The translations under genes and the position numbers were made by a program. Source: Cyanobium sp. Tous-M-B4 (lineage in GTDB: Bacteria > Cyanobacteriota > Cyanobacteriia > PCC-6307 > Cyanobiaceae). From it: a stretch of 64,000 nt of DNA. The stretch lies in NCBI RefSeq assembly GCF_024345395.1, contig NZ_JAGQBA010000004.1:248001-312000 (forward strand), written 5' to 3'. Within the stretch, counting starts at the first letter, position 1; each line of letters starts with the position of its first letter. Below, one piece after another: positions 1-10,461 of this stretch. A model generated the notes under the pieces. That model saw nothing but the letters and a program-made list of their open reading frames with translations, had not been told where the DNA came from and ran no database searches.

Positions 1-172
1 AATCTCCCTCCCGGTTGCGGCGCACCAGCTCCCGCAGCTTGAGCACCGTGCTGGCCAAGGCGGCACGCAGGTCCACTGCAAGACGGCCCCAAGGTTCTAC
101 GTAAGGGGCCGGATAGGGAGCTGGTGGCTCCGAACGGCCCGAACTATCGGGGGCGGAAGTGGGTGGCGTCAC
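1..172 (-). CDS. Partial CDS, N-terminus of an unidentified protein
   Basis: An open frame begins with GTG at 172 and runs off the left edge (57 codons seen). It starts ten bases after the glgA stop on the same strand, so it is probably the next gene of that operon. The visible part is a proline/serine-rich tail followed by a basic amphipathic stretch (around RLAVDLRAALAST, then LRELVRRNREGD). No family can be named from this fragment. The start is uncertain because only one GTG candidate was weighed and no strong ribosome-binding site was seen. Confidence 0.5.
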   Translation of the reverse strand, partial: MTPPTSAPDSSGRSEPPAPYPAPYVEPWGRLAVDLRAALASTVLKLRELVRRNREGD

Positions 173-182
173 CAAAAGGGGT

Positions 183-1655
183 TCAACGGCGCTTCAGCAG
201 GGAAGCCAGACCCCTCCGGCTGGGGTCAGCATCTTGACCTTGGGAGAAACGCTCAACGGCGGCCGCTTCAGGCGTTGGCTCCTTTACGCCGCAAACGTCG
301 CGGTACATGGCGTCGTATTCGAGCGCCGAGCGGGCCCAGCTGAAGTCCACGCCCATGCCCCGGCGCTGGAGTTCCTGCCAACTGGCCTGATTGCGGTAGG
401 CCTCCCAGGAGCGCACGATTGCCGTGTAGAAATCGATTGGCTCGTAGCGATCGAAGCCATAGCCATTGCCGCTGCCCGCCAGGGGGTCGTTGGGGGGCAC
501 GGTGTCCACCAGACCACCCACCATCCGCACCACCGGAATCGAGCCGTAGCGCATCGCCAGCATCTGGCTGATACCGCAGGGCTCAAAACGACTCGGCATC
601 AAGAAGGCGTCGCTGCCGGCATAAATCAGCCTTGAGAGGGCGTCGTCGTAGGTGAGGAAAACGGCGAAGCGGCCGGGATGGCGCGCTGCCATCTGCCATA
701 GCCCCGACTCATAGGTGCGATCCCCCGTGCCCAGAACAACAACCTGGCTGTCGGTATAGGCCAACACCCGATCAGCAACCTGCAGCAGCAGGTCGACACC
801 TTTTTGATCGACTAGCCGGCTCACCATTCCCATTAGGTAGGAGCGGGGATTCACAGCCAAGCCAAAGCGCTCCTGAAGGGCCTGCTTATTAATGGCACGG
901 GGGGCTAAATCCGCAGCCGAAAACTGGGCTGGCAGGCTGGCATCAGTGGCTGGATTCCAGTCTTCGGTATCAATGCCGTTGAGGATGCCGCGCAACTTGC
1001 CACTGATGAAATTCAGCAAGCCATCGAGATGCTCGCCGTATTGGGGCGTGCGGATCTCCATCGCATAGGTAGGGGACACCGCATTGACCCGATCTGCATA
1101 CAGCAAGGCCGCCGCCATCGTGTGGTCCCCTTGCATGTACCAGGGACACCAGGTAATGCGATCAAGCTTCCAGCGCCAAGGGCCCTGATACTTGAGATTG
1201 TGGATTGTGAATACGGTGCTGATCTCCGGGTCTTGATGCATCCACACCGGCAACATGCCGGTGTGCCAGTCGTGGCAGTGCAGCACCTGAGGCTTCCAGT
1301 GATGCCAGCAGAATTCCGCAGTGGCGCTGGCAAAGAAAGTAAAGCGCCAATCCTCGTCTTCGCCGCCGTAGATGCGCTCCGGATCAAACACCGGATGGCC
1401 CACTAAATAGAGAATCAGGCCGTTGGTGGGATGGCGGGCCTCAAAGACAGCGAAGTCATTGCCCATCGTGTGGCCGCGCCAGATGGGTTCGGGCGAAACC
1501 TTCAACTTCGACCACAACTTGCCGTAACCCGGCAAAATGATGCGTACGTCGTGGCCTAAGGCGGCTAGGGCCGGGGGCAAGGAACCCACCACATCTCCCA
1601 TGCCCCCGACCTTGATCATCGGCGCGCATTCGGCTGCCGCAAACAAGACCCGCAT
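183..1655 (-). CDS. glgA: Glycogen synthase (ADP-glucose type, GT5)
   Basis: The 490-residue protein is a full-length GT5 glycogen synthase, which extends alpha-1,4-glucan chains using ADP-glucose in the cytoplasm. Seen: the N-terminal ADP-glucose loop KVGGMGDV with Lys15, the catalytic-fold segment HCHDWHTG, and the C-terminal donor-site motif [10 protein letters not shown]. Length is normal for the family. It follows the L,D-transpeptidase gene on the same strand with a short gap of about 40 bases. The branching enzyme glgB lies separately at 42.8 kb, so glycogen genes are dispersed here. Confidence 0.96.
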   Translation of the reverse strand: MRVLFAAAECAPMIKVGGMGDVVGSLPPALAALGHDVRIILPGYGKLWSKLKVSPEPIWRGHTMGNDFAVFEARHPTNGLILYLVGHPVFDPERIYGGEDEDWRFTFFASATAEFCWHHWKPQVLHCHDWHTGMLPVWMHQDPEISTVFTIHNLKYQGPWRWKLDRITWCPWYMQGDHTMAAALLYADRVNAVSPTYAMEIRTPQYGEHLDGLLNFISGKLRGILNGIDTEDWNPATDASLPAQFSAADLAPRAINKQALQERFGLAVNPRSYLMGMVSRLVDQKGVDLLLQVADRVLAYTDSQVVVLGTGDRTYESGLWQMAARHPGRFAVFLTYDDALSRLIYAGSDAFLMPSRFEPCGISQMLAMRYGSIPVVRMVGGLVDTVPPNDPLAGSGNGYGFDRYEPIDFYTAIVRSWEAYRNQASWQELQRRGMGVDFSWARSALEYDAMYRDVCGVKEPTPEAAAVERFSQGQDADPSRRGLASLLKRR

Positions 1656-1695
1656 CCCAGAGTTACCGGAGGTGGGCGCAACTCTACGGGCGTCG

Positions 1696-2259
1696 CTAAG
1701 GCAACACCGTCACGGGGGTGCCCATCTCCACCAGATCGAACAGTTCCCGCACATGCTCATCCAGTAGGCGCACGCAGCCGTGGGAAACGGCCTGGCCCAC
1801 GCTGTGCCTCTGGGGTGTGCCGTGGAAGCCAGCGCTGACGCAACCCTTCACCACAAGGTGCTCGCTGCCGTTGAAGCCGGCGCGGCCCTTGCAGTCGCGG
1901 TGGAAGCCAATCCAGCGGCTGCCGAGGGGGTTGGCAGGTCCAGGCGGGATGCGTTGGCCGGTGGCTGGGTGCTCCCAGGTGGGGTCTACCGCTAGCTCGA
2001 TAACCGAAAACTGACCCACCGGGGTCTCCCAGCCCGGCCGGCCGACACCCACTGGAAAGCGTTTGCGCTCCTGGTTGCCCTCTAGTACAAACAACTGGCG
2101 CTGGCGCCGGTCAAGGACGAGCCGACGCTGCTGAGATGGCTCCACAGCTGCAACGGCAAGGGGTGGCGCAATTAAGTGGGCTCCAACAAGCAAGAGCGGA
2201 AGCAAAGGCAGCAGCCCCAAACAACCCACTGCCCTGAGATGAAATCCGTCTGTTTTCAA
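1696..2259 (-). CDS. Exported L,D-transpeptidase (YkuD family)
   Basis: The 187-residue protein has an N-terminal hydrophobic segment (about residues 10-38) consistent with a signal peptide or membrane anchor, followed by a YkuD catalytic domain. The active-site signature SHGCVRL is present with Cys162 and an upstream GFHGT histidine. Family members form 3-3 cross-links in peptidoglycan or attach proteins to it, acting in the periplasm. The ATG overlaps the menB stop by four bases, so it is probably translated with the menaquinone/phylloquinone genes, with no obvious functional link. Confidence 0.9.
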   Translation of the reverse strand: MKTDGFHLRAVGCLGLLPLLPLLLVGAHLIAPPLAVAAVEPSQQRRLVLDRRQRQLFVLEGNQERKRFPVGVGRPGWETPVGQFSVIELAVDPTWEHPATGQRIPPGPANPLGSRWIGFHRDCKGRAGFNGSEHLVVKGCVSAGFHGTPQRHSVGQAVSHGCVRLLDEHVRELFDLVEMGTPVTVLP

Positions 2260-3116
2260 GGTAACCAGGGAGCATCGGAGAAGTCTGGCGGTCGCTTCTC
2301 AAGGAAGGCATTGCGCCCCTCCTGGCCCTCCGCTGTTCGATAAAAGAGATGGGTGGCCTGGCCGGCCAGCTCCTGAATTCCTGCTAATCCGTCGGTTTCA
2401 GCGTTGAAGGCAGCCTTGAGACAGCGGATCGCCGTGGGGCTGTGCTGCAGCACCTCGCGCGCCCAGCTGATCCCCTCCTGCTCCAACTGATCAAGGGGCA
2501 CAACCCCATTCACCAAGCCCATGGCCAAAGCCTGGTCGGCCCCGTATTGACGGCAGAGAAACCAAATCTCCCGTGCCTTGCGCTGGCCCACCAGCCGGGC
2601 CAGGTAGCCGGCGCCAAAGCCCCCATCAAAACTGCCCACCCGTGGTCCAGTCTGGCCAAATACGGCGTTCTCAGCCGCCAGGCTCAGATCGCAAAGCAGG
2701 TGCAGCACCTGGCCACCACCGATCGCGTAACCGGCCACCAGGGCAATCACCACCTTCGGCAAGCTGCGGATCAGGCGTTGCAAGTCCAGAACATTGAGAC
2801 GGGGCAAACCCGACTCGTCGAGATAGCCCCCATCACCGCGCACGCTTTGATCGCCGCCAGCGCAAAAGGCCCAGCCACCATCAGCCGCTGGGCCGGCGCC
2901 GGTAAACAACACCACCCCAACCCGAGGGTTGTCGCGAACTCGGGAAAAGGCGTCGCAAAGCTCATGCACGGTGCGGGGCCGGAAGGCGTTGCGCTTGTGA
3001 GGTCGGTTGATCGTGATGCGAGCGATCCCCTCCTCGCACAGGTCAAAAAGGATGTCCTCGTAGGAGCCGGCGGGCTGCCATTGCACCGCTGACATGGTCG
3101 GGGAGGAAGGGCTCAA
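2256..3116 (-). CDS. menB: 1,4-dihydroxy-2-naphthoyl-CoA synthase
   Basis: The 286-residue crotonase-fold enzyme closes the second ring of the naphthoquinone by converting o-succinylbenzoyl-CoA to dihydroxynaphthoyl-CoA. In cyanobacteria this feeds phylloquinone for photosystem I. Seen: the oxyanion/active-site region [12 protein letters not shown] and the segment [17 protein letters not shown] typical of MenB. It starts in a four-base overlap with the menD stop, so menD-menB form one transcription unit. Confidence 0.96.
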   Translation of the reverse strand: MSPSSPTMSAVQWQPAGSYEDILFDLCEEGIARITINRPHKRNAFRPRTVHELCDAFSRVRDNPRVGVVLFTGAGPAADGGWAFCAGGDQSVRGDGGYLDESGLPRLNVLDLQRLIRSLPKVVIALVAGYAIGGGQVLHLLCDLSLAAENAVFGQTGPRVGSFDGGFGAGYLARLVGQRKAREIWFLCRQYGADQALAMGLVNGVVPLDQLEQEGISWAREVLQHSPTAIRCLKAAFNAETDGLAGIQELAGQATHLFYRTAEGQEGRNAFLEKRPPDFSDAPWLP

Positions 3117-4921
3117 GACTGCATCAGGGCTTGGGCGGCCATTCTGCGCAAGGTCTGGCGCTTGAGTGCATCGGCGCGGCGATCGCTCACCAGCTCAAGC
3201 AGCGCCAGCGGCTGCTGCAGCGCCCAGTCCAGCTGGGATGGCAAGCCAGCGAGCTGATCCACCCTGCGCCCCTGCACGCCATGGGCTGCAGCCAAAGCCA
3301 AGTGATCAAGCTGCTGGGGCATGGCAAACAGCCTCTCGAAATCCAGAGCCTGCTCAGGCGTTATGCGAATCGGCAACTGTTCAAAGATGCCGCCACCGCC
3401 GTTGTTGATCAGGATCACGGTGAGGCGCCCCTTTAGTTGGCGCTGCCAGAGCCAGCCATGGCTGTCATGGAGCAGGGCCAGATCTCCCGTGAGCAGCACC
3501 GCCTGGCCATGGGCCTCAGCGACCCCGCAGGCGATCGAGAGGGTGCCATCGATGCCGGATGCCCCTCGGAAGCCATAAACCGGTCGCCAGGGGGCAGCAG
3601 GGTTGGCGAAGCTCTCCCAATCGCGCACTGGACTGCTGTTGGCAAGCACCAGCGGCAAGCCGGCGGGCAGCAGGAGCCCCAGTTGGCGCGCCAAACAAAG
3701 CTCGTTAACACCAGTTTCTGCCCCATCACCACTGGCCAGCTGCTGATCTAGCCAGAGCTGCAATTGCTGCTCCCGCTGGCGCCAGCGAGCCCCAAACTGC
3801 AGGCCCTCGGCACTGGGGCCGCCGGCCCAAATAGTTGGAGGCAAGCTGGCGCTCCAGCCGGCCAAACCGGCGGCGCTCTGCTGACATCCGCTGCCGTGCC
3901 ATCCACTGCCGAGCGGATCAAGACATCTCGGCTCGCCCTCACTGACAAGCCACTGGCGAGACTCCTGGTCGACCAGCCAGCGCTGCAGACGGCGGCTGGC
4001 GGGCAAGGGGCCAAGGCGCAGCACCTGGGCTGAACTCAGCTTGAGTTCAGGAGCCTCGAGCAGTAGGTCGTAGCTGCTGATCAAATCGAGTTCGGCCAAC
4101 CCCCGCAGCCCGCTGAGGCCATCGGCCAGCACGGGCCAGCCCGTGCGCCGCTGCCAGCGCACCAGAGCCTCCACATAACCAGGCCAGTGCTGGGGCAGGC
4201 CGCGCCAGGGACCAGCAACCACCACCCCTGGCTGGTCTGGATCGGGAGCGGGGCTGAAGGGCGGTGCCTGGGTCCCTGATCCAGGGGCCCTCAGGCCGAG
4301 ATCGCCCAATGGAGGGGGAGTGGTCTCAAGGGAAGCGTGGGCCGTTGCCTCAAGCAGCGCCGTCCCGTCCGCATGAAGAGGTTCGGCAAAGGGAAGGTTG
4401 AGGTGCACTGGCCCCGGCGCAAGGCCATAGGGCCGGGTGGCAGACCATGCCTGGCGAGCCAGGGCGGCGATGGCAGTGTCCGTCATGGCAGCCAGTCCAG
4501 TGCCATCTCCCTGGCCAAACCAGCGCACACTGGCGGCCAGAAAGCTTTCCTGGTTCACGGTCTGGTTTGCCCCACAGCCTTTGAGCCGCGTGGGGCGATC
4601 AGCACTGATCAGTAATAGGGGGATGGCGCCATAGTCCGCTTCCACCGCGGCGGGCAGCAGGTTTGCCACAGCTGTGCCCGAGGTGGTGACAACTGCAACT
4701 GCTTTTCCAGTGGCCCTGGCCAATCCCAGGGCAAAAAAGGCGGCAGAGCGCTCGTCAATGGCGGTGTACAGCGCCAGCCCGCGCGGCTCAAGTACGCCCA
4801 GGGCCAGGGCCAGGGCACCGGAGCGACTGCCTGGACACAACACAGCCTGGCTGAGCCCCTCGCCCATCAGGGCCTTCAGCAGCAGCAGCGCCGCCTCAAG
4901 ATTGCGACGGGCCAACTCCAC
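3113..4921 (-). CDS. menD: SEPHCHC synthase
   Basis: A thiamine-diphosphate enzyme that condenses isochorismate with 2-oxoglutarate in phylloquinone synthesis. Seen: the N-terminal [14 protein letters not shown] region, a ThDP/Mg motif beginning GDLALLHD and ending in NNGGGGIF, and the EQLP segment. I place the start at GTG 4921 (VELARRNLE), where similarity to MenD proteins as I remember them begins, giving 602 residues. In-frame starts at 4963 (GTG) and 4993 (ATG) also exist; the latter would overlap the divergent lepB start at 4966. It heads the menD-menB-L,D-transpeptidase run. Confidence 0.93.
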   Translation of the reverse strand: MELARRNLEAALLLLKALMGEGLSQAVLCPGSRSGALALALGVLEPRGLALYTAIDERSAAFFALGLARATGKAVAVVTTSGTAVANLLPAAVEADYGAIPLLLISADRPTRLKGCGANQTVNQESFLAASVRWFGQGDGTGLAAMTDTAIAALARQAWSATRPYGLAPGPVHLNLPFAEPLHADGTALLEATAHASLETTPPPLGDLGLRAPGSGTQAPPFSPAPDPDQPGVVVAGPWRGLPQHWPGYVEALVRWQRRTGWPVLADGLSGLRGLAELDLISSYDLLLEAPELKLSSAQVLRLGPLPASRRLQRWLVDQESRQWLVSEGEPRCLDPLGSGWHGSGCQQSAAGLAGWSASLPPTIWAGGPSAEGLQFGARWRQREQQLQLWLDQQLASGDGAETGVNELCLARQLGLLLPAGLPLVLANSSPVRDWESFANPAAPWRPVYGFRGASGIDGTLSIACGVAEAHGQAVLLTGDLALLHDSHGWLWQRQLKGRLTVILINNGGGGIFEQLPIRITPEQALDFERLFAMPQQLDHLALAAAHGVQGRRVDQLAGLPSQLDWALQQPLALLELVSDRRADALKRQTLRRMAAQALMQS

Positions 4922-4965
4922 GCCAGGGCGGTTCAGGATGGACTGGACCAGTCTCCCCTGCACCC

Positions 4966-5574
4966 TTGTCTTCCACGCCCCGCAGCAGCACACCCAGCCT
5001 GCTCGAAACCCTGCGCCGCCAGGTGGTGCCAGTGCTGGCCTGGGTGTTGCTGGCCCTGGTGCTGCGCTGGGCGGTGCTGGAGCCCCGCTGGATTCCCTCG
5101 GGATCGATGCTCCCGGCCCTGCAACTGCAGGATCGGGTGCTGGTGGAGAAGCTGCGCGCCCGGCTGCATCTCCCCGTACCGATCGGCACCGTGGTGGTAT
5201 TCCATCCCCCCACAGCCCTGGTAGCCGCTGGCTACGACCCCAAGGCAGCCCTGATCAAGCGGGTGGTGGCACAAGCGGGCGATGAAGTGGAGGTGCGCGA
5301 TGGAGTGCTTTGGCGCAACGGCATCAAGGCGGCGATCGATTGGTCAGCCGAACCGATGGACTACCAGCTGGAACCCCTCACGGTGCCCCCAGAGCATCTG
5401 CTGGTTTTGGGAGACAACCGCAATGCCAGCTTGGATTCCCACCTCTGGGGGCCCCTGCCTCAAAGGGCCTTGATCGGTACAGCGGTGCTTCGCTACTGGC
5501 CCCTCGATCGGTTCGGCTGGTTACGGATCTCCGCCATGGGCCACCCCCCTGGTAAGACGAATGAGCTGGGGTAG
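4966..5574 (+). CDS. lepB: Signal peptidase I
   Basis: The 202-residue protein is a type I signal peptidase, which removes signal peptides from exported proteins at the membrane. Seen: one N-terminal membrane helix (about residues 18-38), the box with nucleophile WIPSGSMLP (Ser47), the general-base region ALIKRVVAQAGDEV (Lys98), and the C-terminal box GDNRNASLDSHLWGPL. It is transcribed divergently from menD with only a few tens of bases between the starts. Confidence 0.95.
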   Translation: MSSTPRSSTPSLLETLRRQVVPVLAWVLLALVLRWAVLEPRWIPSGSMLPALQLQDRVLVEKLRARLHLPVPIGTVVVFHPPTALVAAGYDPKAALIKRVVAQAGDEVEVRDGVLWRNGIKAAIDWSAEPMDYQLEPLTVPPEHLLVLGDNRNASLDSHLWGPLPQRALIGTAVLRYWPLDRFGWLRISAMGHPPGKTNELG

Positions 5575-5586
5575 GGTGCAAAGCGG

Positions 5587-5964
5587 ATGCAGCGCACGCC
5601 GGCGATGTTCAACCCGGAGTTCCTGACCACCGATAACGAAGCGATCAGCGGTAACTCGTTGATTCAGTACCTGCAGGAGCAATCTCCTGATGTGCTGCAA
5701 AGGGTTGCTCGCTCAGCCAGTAGCGACATCCAAGACATCATTCGCCACAACGTCCAAGGGCTGTTGGGAATGCTTCCCGGAGAGCAGTTCGAGGTCAAGA
5801 TTCAGACCAACCGAGAAAACCTGGCTGGCCTGCTGGCTTCAGCGATGATGACCGGTTACTTCCTGCGCCAGATGGAACAGCGCATGGAACTGGACACGAG
5901 CCTGTTGGGCTGCGGAGATCTGGACAGCGACCTCGATGCCGACCCAGGCGAGCTCAGGCTCTGA
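5587..5964 (+). CDS. DUF760 family protein
   Basis: The 125-residue protein belongs to DUF760, a small family conserved in cyanobacteria and plastids. Seen: the core NSLIQYLQEQSPDVLQRVA, DIQDIIRHNVQGLLGMLP and the helix MMTGYFLRQMEQRMEL. It has no signal peptide and is probably cytosolic. Plastid relatives have been linked to protein turnover in plants; no function can be read from this sequence. It follows lepB by twelve bases. The gene could start at ATG 5587 or the second ATG at 5605 (MFNPEFLTT). Confidence 0.9.
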   Translation: MQRTPAMFNPEFLTTDNEAISGNSLIQYLQEQSPDVLQRVARSASSDIQDIIRHNVQGLLGMLPGEQFEVKIQTNRENLAGLLASAMMTGYFLRQMEQRMELDTSLLGCGDLDSDLDADPGELRL

Positions 5965-5980
5965 GTTAGCTCAAACTCAG
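5961..5980. terminator. Inverted repeat between convergent genes
   Basis: A perfect 7-bp stem, CTGAGTT / AACTCAG, with a six-base loop spans the DUF760 stop and the 12-base gap before the end of the DUF4336 gene. There is no T-run on either side, so it is at best a weak bidirectional terminator. Confidence 0.3.
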
Positions 5981-7200
5981 TAATCGCTTAGTCCGGAATC
6001 CCCTAGTCCAGGCTCCGCGGGCTGCTCCGGCACCACTCCAAGGCGCAGGAGGGTTTTGTCAATGCCGCTCAGGTAAGCCCAGCTGCCCCTATCTGGTGCC
6101 CAATCTCGCCCTTCCAGGCAGTCTGCAAGCTCCCCTAGTTGCTGAGGGCTGCATGCCACCGGAGCTTCGTAATGGGCCGGCACCAGCCAGCGGATCTCGG
6201 CTTGGCCAGCCAAAGTGCGGATCCAAGTCACCAGGGCGGCCCGGCAGCGGGGAAACACCAGCCGCTCCAAGACAGGCGCCACCAGCAGTGCAGCCTCAGG
6301 GCCGGGCACCAGCCGCCGAAATTCAGCCTGCCAACCCTCTTGCCAGCGGAAGGGATAGAGGCCGAAATAGGCCCGCGGCGAGCGCACCCCCGCGGCCAGC
6401 AGGCCGGAAAGCAGCTCCCTGATTCCAGGCACCTGCAGATGGTCTGGGCGGAGATAGGAGGCAAACAACACCAGTCGCTGCCAGCCCCGCCTGCGGCAAT
6501 CAGGAGTGTCGAGCAGGGGCGCATCACCGCGATCCCTGGCATGGAAAAGCAGCGGCGTCGGATCGGCATCAAATAGTTCTGGGGGCTGCTCACTGATGGC
6601 CACTAGGGCATCGGTGAGCAGCAGGCAGCCGCTAGCGCGGTGCAGGCAGGCCGCCTCCATGAAGGTGCCCAGGCCTAGATCTAGGGGACCGAGCGGTAGC
6701 CAGTGCAGCTCATCGGCATGGGGAAGCCCCTGCTCAAACAGCACCCGGGTGCGCTGGGCCGGGAACCCCAGCCAGGCCAGCGGCAGCGGCAAGGGAAAGC
6801 TCCACTGCCGTGGTGTCACCCACACCTGGGCAGCAGGGAACGCCCTTGCCATCGCCGGCACCGGCAGCTTGTGCTCGAGGCCAGAGCTGGTAGGCAGCAC
6901 GATCGTGCAAACGGCGCCGTAGCGGTGTTCCAGCTCGGCAAGAGCTGCCCGCACCTCTCCAGTGGGGGGCACGGGGGCATAGAGCAACAGACCAGCCCGC
7001 AAACGCACCACCGTCATCCGGATCGGCACTGCCACGTAAAACACCCCCTGGAGCTGCTCGAAACTCCAGACCTGGCCAGGGATCAATTCGCGCACCAAGG
7101 TGCGGCGGCGACCGTAGGGGTAGAGCGGCAAAAGCGGCCACCAGGGCCAGCTCTGATCTGCGCCAGGCGCCGCTGAATCTCTGCTGGGGAACTGGGTCAC
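5977..7200 (-). CDS. DUF4336 family protein
   Basis: A protein of about 407 residues matching DUF4336, a cyanobacterial and plant family of unknown function that I believe resembles metallo-beta-lactamase folds. Seen: WPLLPLYPYGRRRTLVREL near the N-terminus, the pair PTSSGLEHKLPVPA, and LLLTDALVAISE. I chose the GTG at 7200 because it sits one base past the stop of the ZIP gene. An in-frame ATG at 7227 would overlap that gene. It is last in a DUF697-ZIP-DUF4336 run. Confidence 0.8.
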   Translation of the reverse strand: MTQFPSRDSAAPGADQSWPWWPLLPLYPYGRRRTLVRELIPGQVWSFEQLQGVFYVAVPIRMTVVRLRAGLLLYAPVPPTGEVRAALAELEHRYGAVCTIVLPTSSGLEHKLPVPAMARAFPAAQVWVTPRQWSFPLPLPLAWLGFPAQRTRVLFEQGLPHADELHWLPLGPLDLGLGTFMEAACLHRASGCLLLTDALVAISEQPPELFDADPTPLLFHARDRGDAPLLDTPDCRRRGWQRLVLFASYLRPDHLQVPGIRELLSGLLAAGVRSPRAYFGLYPFRWQEGWQAEFRRLVPGPEAALLVAPVLERLVFPRCRAALVTWIRTLAGQAEIRWLVPAHYEAPVACSPQQLGELADCLEGRDWAPDRGSWAYLSGIDKTLLRLGVVPEQPAEPGLGDSGLSDY

Positions 7201-7201
7201 C

Positions 7202-8068
7202 TCAGGCCAGCAGCACCAAGCTGACACTCATCACCAGCATTCCTGCCGTGAGGCCAGCAATCATCACGTGATGATGGGCCCCGGTGCGCTGAGCGGCAGG
7301 CAGCAATTCGTCGAAGCAGATGTAAATCATCAAGCCGGCGACGCTGGCGAAAACCAATCCCATCACCGTGTCGCTGAGAAATGTTTTTAAAAAGACGTAG
7401 CCCACCACTGCACCGATGGGCTCGGCAAGCCCTGAGGCGAAAGACACCCAAAAAGCAGTGCGGCGGTTGCCAGTGGCGTAATACACCGGGGCTGAAATCG
7501 CCAGGCCCTCGGGAATGTTGTGGATGGCTATTGCAATAGCGATGCTGATGCCAAGCCTGGGACTTGAGAGGGCACCAACAAAGGTGGCCAAACCCTCTGG
7601 AAAATTGTGGATGGCAATCGCCAGGGCCGAAAACAACCCTGTGCGGAGCAAGGTCTGCGACTGGGCCCTGGGCAAGTTGGCCTCAGGAAGGGTCAGATCA
7701 TGGCTAGGTAGGGCGTTGTCGATCAAGGCAATCACCACCATGCCAGCAAAAAAAGCCAGCACAGTTACCGCATAGCCGGTAGTAGCTCCAAGCCCGAGGG
7801 CCAGCGCTTGCCTAGCCTTGGGAAATATCTCCACAAAGGAGACAAAAATCATCACGCCAGCCGAAAAGCTCAACGACAAACTGAGCAACTTGGGGCTAAA
7901 TCGCCTCGACACCAGGCCAAGCAAACTGCCAAGACCGGTGCAAAGGCCGGCTGCCAGGGTGAGCAGAAAGGCAAACAGCACCCGCTGATCGAGGGCAATC
8001 AAGGGGTTGGCTCCGCGGCCATCAGATCTGATCTGTCCATGCCGGCAGGGGGCAGGTTGCGAAGCCAC
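7202..8068 (-). CDS. ZIP-family metal transporter
   Basis: An inner-membrane divalent cation importer of the ZIP/ZupT type, probably for zinc or iron. Eight hydrophobic helices can be traced, and both metal-site motifs are present: HNFPEGLATFVG and HNIPEGLAISAPVYY, in neighbouring helices. Length (288 or fewer residues) is normal. The ATG at 8068 overlaps the upstream DUF697 gene by 70 bases. A TTG at 8002 that overlaps the upstream stop is an equally plausible start and would begin at LIALDQRVLFAF. Metal specificity cannot be told from sequence. Confidence 0.92.
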   Translation of the reverse strand: MASQPAPCRHGQIRSDGRGANPLIALDQRVLFAFLLTLAAGLCTGLGSLLGLVSRRFSPKLLSLSLSFSAGVMIFVSFVEIFPKARQALALGLGATTGYAVTVLAFFAGMVVIALIDNALPSHDLTLPEANLPRAQSQTLLRTGLFSALAIAIHNFPEGLATFVGALSSPRLGISIAIAIAIHNIPEGLAISAPVYYATGNRRTAFWVSFASGLAEPIGAVVGYVFLKTFLSDTVMGLVFASVAGLMIYICFDELLPAAQRTGAHHHVMIAGLTAGMLVMSVSLVLLA

Positions 8069-9426
8069 TGCCGGCCCTGCTCGAGAAAAGCAGGCCAGTC
8101 AAGTTTTTCCGCCGCCGCTGCCGTGGCCACCAATAGGGGTGCCTGGCGTTTGATCTCGGCGAGATCCGGCTCGCTCACCCCCGCCGAGAGGGCCAACATG
8201 TCAGCCATAGACCTGGCAACAACCCTGGTGAGATAGGCGGCGCTGAGCGCCTGCAACGCGCCCCCCACCAGCCAGGTGGCGCCATGCAACTTGACCAAGC
8301 CAGTAAGAAGCTGGCTGCTCCACTCCACTACCCCCTGGGCGAGGGCTGCTTTGGCGAGTTCGCTAGCGGCGGCCTGCAGCTGCTCGAAAGTCCAGGGGCA
8401 ATCCCAGAGTCGGGCCATTTCGCGCAACATCAAGCCATTAGCCACCGCAAGCACTAGCAGATCGAGGCTCGGCAGGGGCGCCGCCACCACCCCCGCCGCC
8501 ACCAGCCATTGGGTGCGCCGCTGCAGTGGCAGGAAGTGCTGCCGCCGCAGCTGCTCAAGATTGCACTGCCACAGGCCATGCAATTGCTGAAGACGACGCA
8601 GCTGGCGGCCGCGGCGCAACTCAGCTCCTGCACTGGCGAGGTGGCGGGCTAAGGGCGAAATGCTGGCCGCAAGCGTCGTGGGCAGGCCGTTCCAAAAGAG
8701 CAGACGCTGGGAAAGATCCTGTCCAAGCTGGGAACGCAATTCAGCGGTCAGAGCTTCGAGAGTCTGGTCACCGCTGCTGAATTCCACCAGCAGCCAGGCG
8801 GGCTGAGCGGCGGGTAGGGCCTCTAGCCAGCGCAGATCAGCAGCTGAGAGAGGAGTGCGCAGATGGTGGATCAGCAGGTCGCAGGCAGCAAATGCTTCAG
8901 GCCAAGACCAATCTTTGCTCCAAGCCGGTAAGGGGTGGGCCCAGTGAAGCTGAAGTGACTCGGGACCACGCAGGGCCTCGATCAGATCTGGCTGCAGAGC
9001 CACAGCCGGAGGAGAGGTACCCACTAAGGCCAACTGCAAGCCCTGCCGATCCAGCTCCTGGCGCAGGGCTGCCAGTTGGTCCTTGCGCATCCGGCTATCA
9101 AGCTCAGCCTGGGCTGGAGCTGGTTCCCCTACAAGCCGTAAAAACTGGCCCTCAAGCTGCTCCAGGCGCCCCAGCCAGCCGGGCACATCCGTAGGGGCTG
9201 GCCCCCGGGGTTGGCGGCGGCGCAGCAGCGAAGCACCCAGGCCCAGGCCCGCCAAGGTGAGACCAGAGCCGATGGGCAGGTGGCTCAACCGCAGTAGCCC
9301 ATCGAGGGCAAACCAGCCCGCAAGCCCGGTGCCGATAGCCGGCAGCCAAGGTTTGAGGGTCTTGGGCATGACCTGGCGGACCATGGCTAACCCGTCGAGC
9401 TGGGGGATGGTCACCGGCGGCGTCAA
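7999..9426 (-). CDS. DUF697 (YcjF-like) membrane protein
   Basis: The 475-residue protein has a hydrophobic pair near the N-terminus (about residues 28-70), a long middle domain resembling the fold of a degraded GTPase-associated region, and a C-terminal DUF697 block (DLLVLAVANGLMLREMARLW through GGALQALSAAYLTRVVARSM). DUF697 proteins are often found with GTPases; no P-loop is visible here. It starts divergently from the CDF transporter with a gap of about 120 bases and leads the run into the ZIP transporter gene. Confidence 0.75.
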   Translation of the reverse strand: MTPPVTIPQLDGLAMVRQVMPKTLKPWLPAIGTGLAGWFALDGLLRLSHLPIGSGLTLAGLGLGASLLRRRQPRGPAPTDVPGWLGRLEQLEGQFLRLVGEPAPAQAELDSRMRKDQLAALRQELDRQGLQLALVGTSPPAVALQPDLIEALRGPESLQLHWAHPLPAWSKDWSWPEAFAACDLLIHHLRTPLSAADLRWLEALPAAQPAWLLVEFSSGDQTLEALTAELRSQLGQDLSQRLLFWNGLPTTLAASISPLARHLASAGAELRRGRQLRRLQQLHGLWQCNLEQLRRQHFLPLQRRTQWLVAAGVVAAPLPSLDLLVLAVANGLMLREMARLWDCPWTFEQLQAAASELAKAALAQGVVEWSSQLLTGLVKLHGATWLVGGALQALSAAYLTRVVARSMADMLALSAGVSEPDLAEIKRQAPLLVATAAAAEKLDWPAFLEQGRQWLRNLPPAGMDRSDLMAAEPTP

Positions 9427-9549
9427 CGGCCCTGGACAAGCTGATGCATCTTTAGCTCAGCTTGAGACGCTGCGCAGGCGCCAAATGCCAATAGCTTGGG
9501 CGCGAGTCGGGGGTCTGCCTTGCCAGCTCCAGGAGTAAGGGACAACCCA

Positions 9550-10461
9550 ATGGAGGTTCGCCAGGACACCCGCGAACAAGTGAAGCGAGTGCTGCTGGTG
9601 GCCCTGGCCGTCAACATCAGCATGACGCTGTTGAAATTGCTGCTGGGGCTATTGAGTGGCTCGCTAGCAGTGCTGGCGGATGCCATGCACAGCGCCACTG
9701 ACGGATTTTCAAGTCTGTTGGGGCTGGTGACCAATGGACTTTCGGATCCCGAACCGGACCGGGACCATCCCTACGGGCACCACAAATACGAAGCGGTGGG
9801 TGCCCTGGCTATTGCAGCCTTCATCCTTTTCACTGCCTTCGAGATCCTGCAGGCCGCCCTTGAACGTCTTCGCAACGGACTACAGCCGTTGCGCATGGAC
9901 AGCCGGGAGCTACTGGTACTACTGCTCGTGCTTGGTATCAATATTCTGTTGGCTGGCTATGAGCGTGCCGAGGGGCGAAGGCTTGGCAGTCCCCTGCTCA
10001 AGGCCGATGCGGCCCACACCAGCAGCGACATCTGGACAACAGCAGTGGTGCTGGTGGGTCTGGCCGGAGCGGTATGGCTCAACCTCAGTTGGCTCGATGT
10101 CGCCCTAGCGATTCCACTCTGCTTGCTGCTGGTGCGGGTGTGCTGGTCAGTGTTGCGAACCAACTTGCCCCAGTTGGTTGATCAGATCGCCATTGCTCCG
10201 GAGGCCATTCACCAGGTCGCGATGGAGGTAGCAGGGGTGCTCAACTGTCACGACATCGCCAGCCGCGGGGTGCTCGGCCAGCAGGTCTTCATCGACATGC
10301 ACATGGTGGTGGACGCCAATGACCTGCCAACGGCTCACCGGATTACTGAATTGGTGGAGGAGCACCTAGAGGCCCGGTTTGGTCGGGTGCGCTGCACCAT
10401 CCACCTTGAACCGCGGGAATACGCCAGCGCCGCGATCACCTTTAAGGGCACCCATGGCTGA
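9550..10461 (+). CDS. Cation diffusion facilitator family transporter
   Basis: A 303-residue CDF antiporter, exporting divalent metals such as zinc, cobalt, iron or manganese. Seen: the first metal-site motif ADAMHSATD (His47, Asp51), the helix-III region DPEPDRDHPYGHHKYE, the second motif KADAAHTSSD, and a C-terminal cytosolic domain with HDIASRGVLG and HMVVD. I chose ATG 9550, preceded by AGGAG at 9531-9535; an upstream in-frame TTG at 9496 adds residues that do not look like CDF sequence. Confidence 0.92.
   Translation: MEVRQDTREQVKRVLLVALAVNISMTLLKLLLGLLSGSLAVLADAMHSATDGFSSLLGLVTNGLSDPEPDRDHPYGHHKYEAVGALAIAAFILFTAFEILQAALERLRNGLQPLRMDSRELLVLLLVLGINILLAGYERAEGRRLGSPLLKADAAHTSSDIWTTAVVLVGLAGAVWLNLSWLDVALAIPLCLLLVRVCWSVLRTNLPQLVDQIAIAPEAIHQVAMEVAGVLNCHDIASRGVLGQQVFIDMHMVVDANDLPTAHRITELVEEHLEARFGRVRCTIHLEPREYASAAITFKGTHG

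Noticed and set aside
2442-3092. Open frame antisense to menB
   Set aside because: Shadow of a clear menB gene; no start site or motif of its own.
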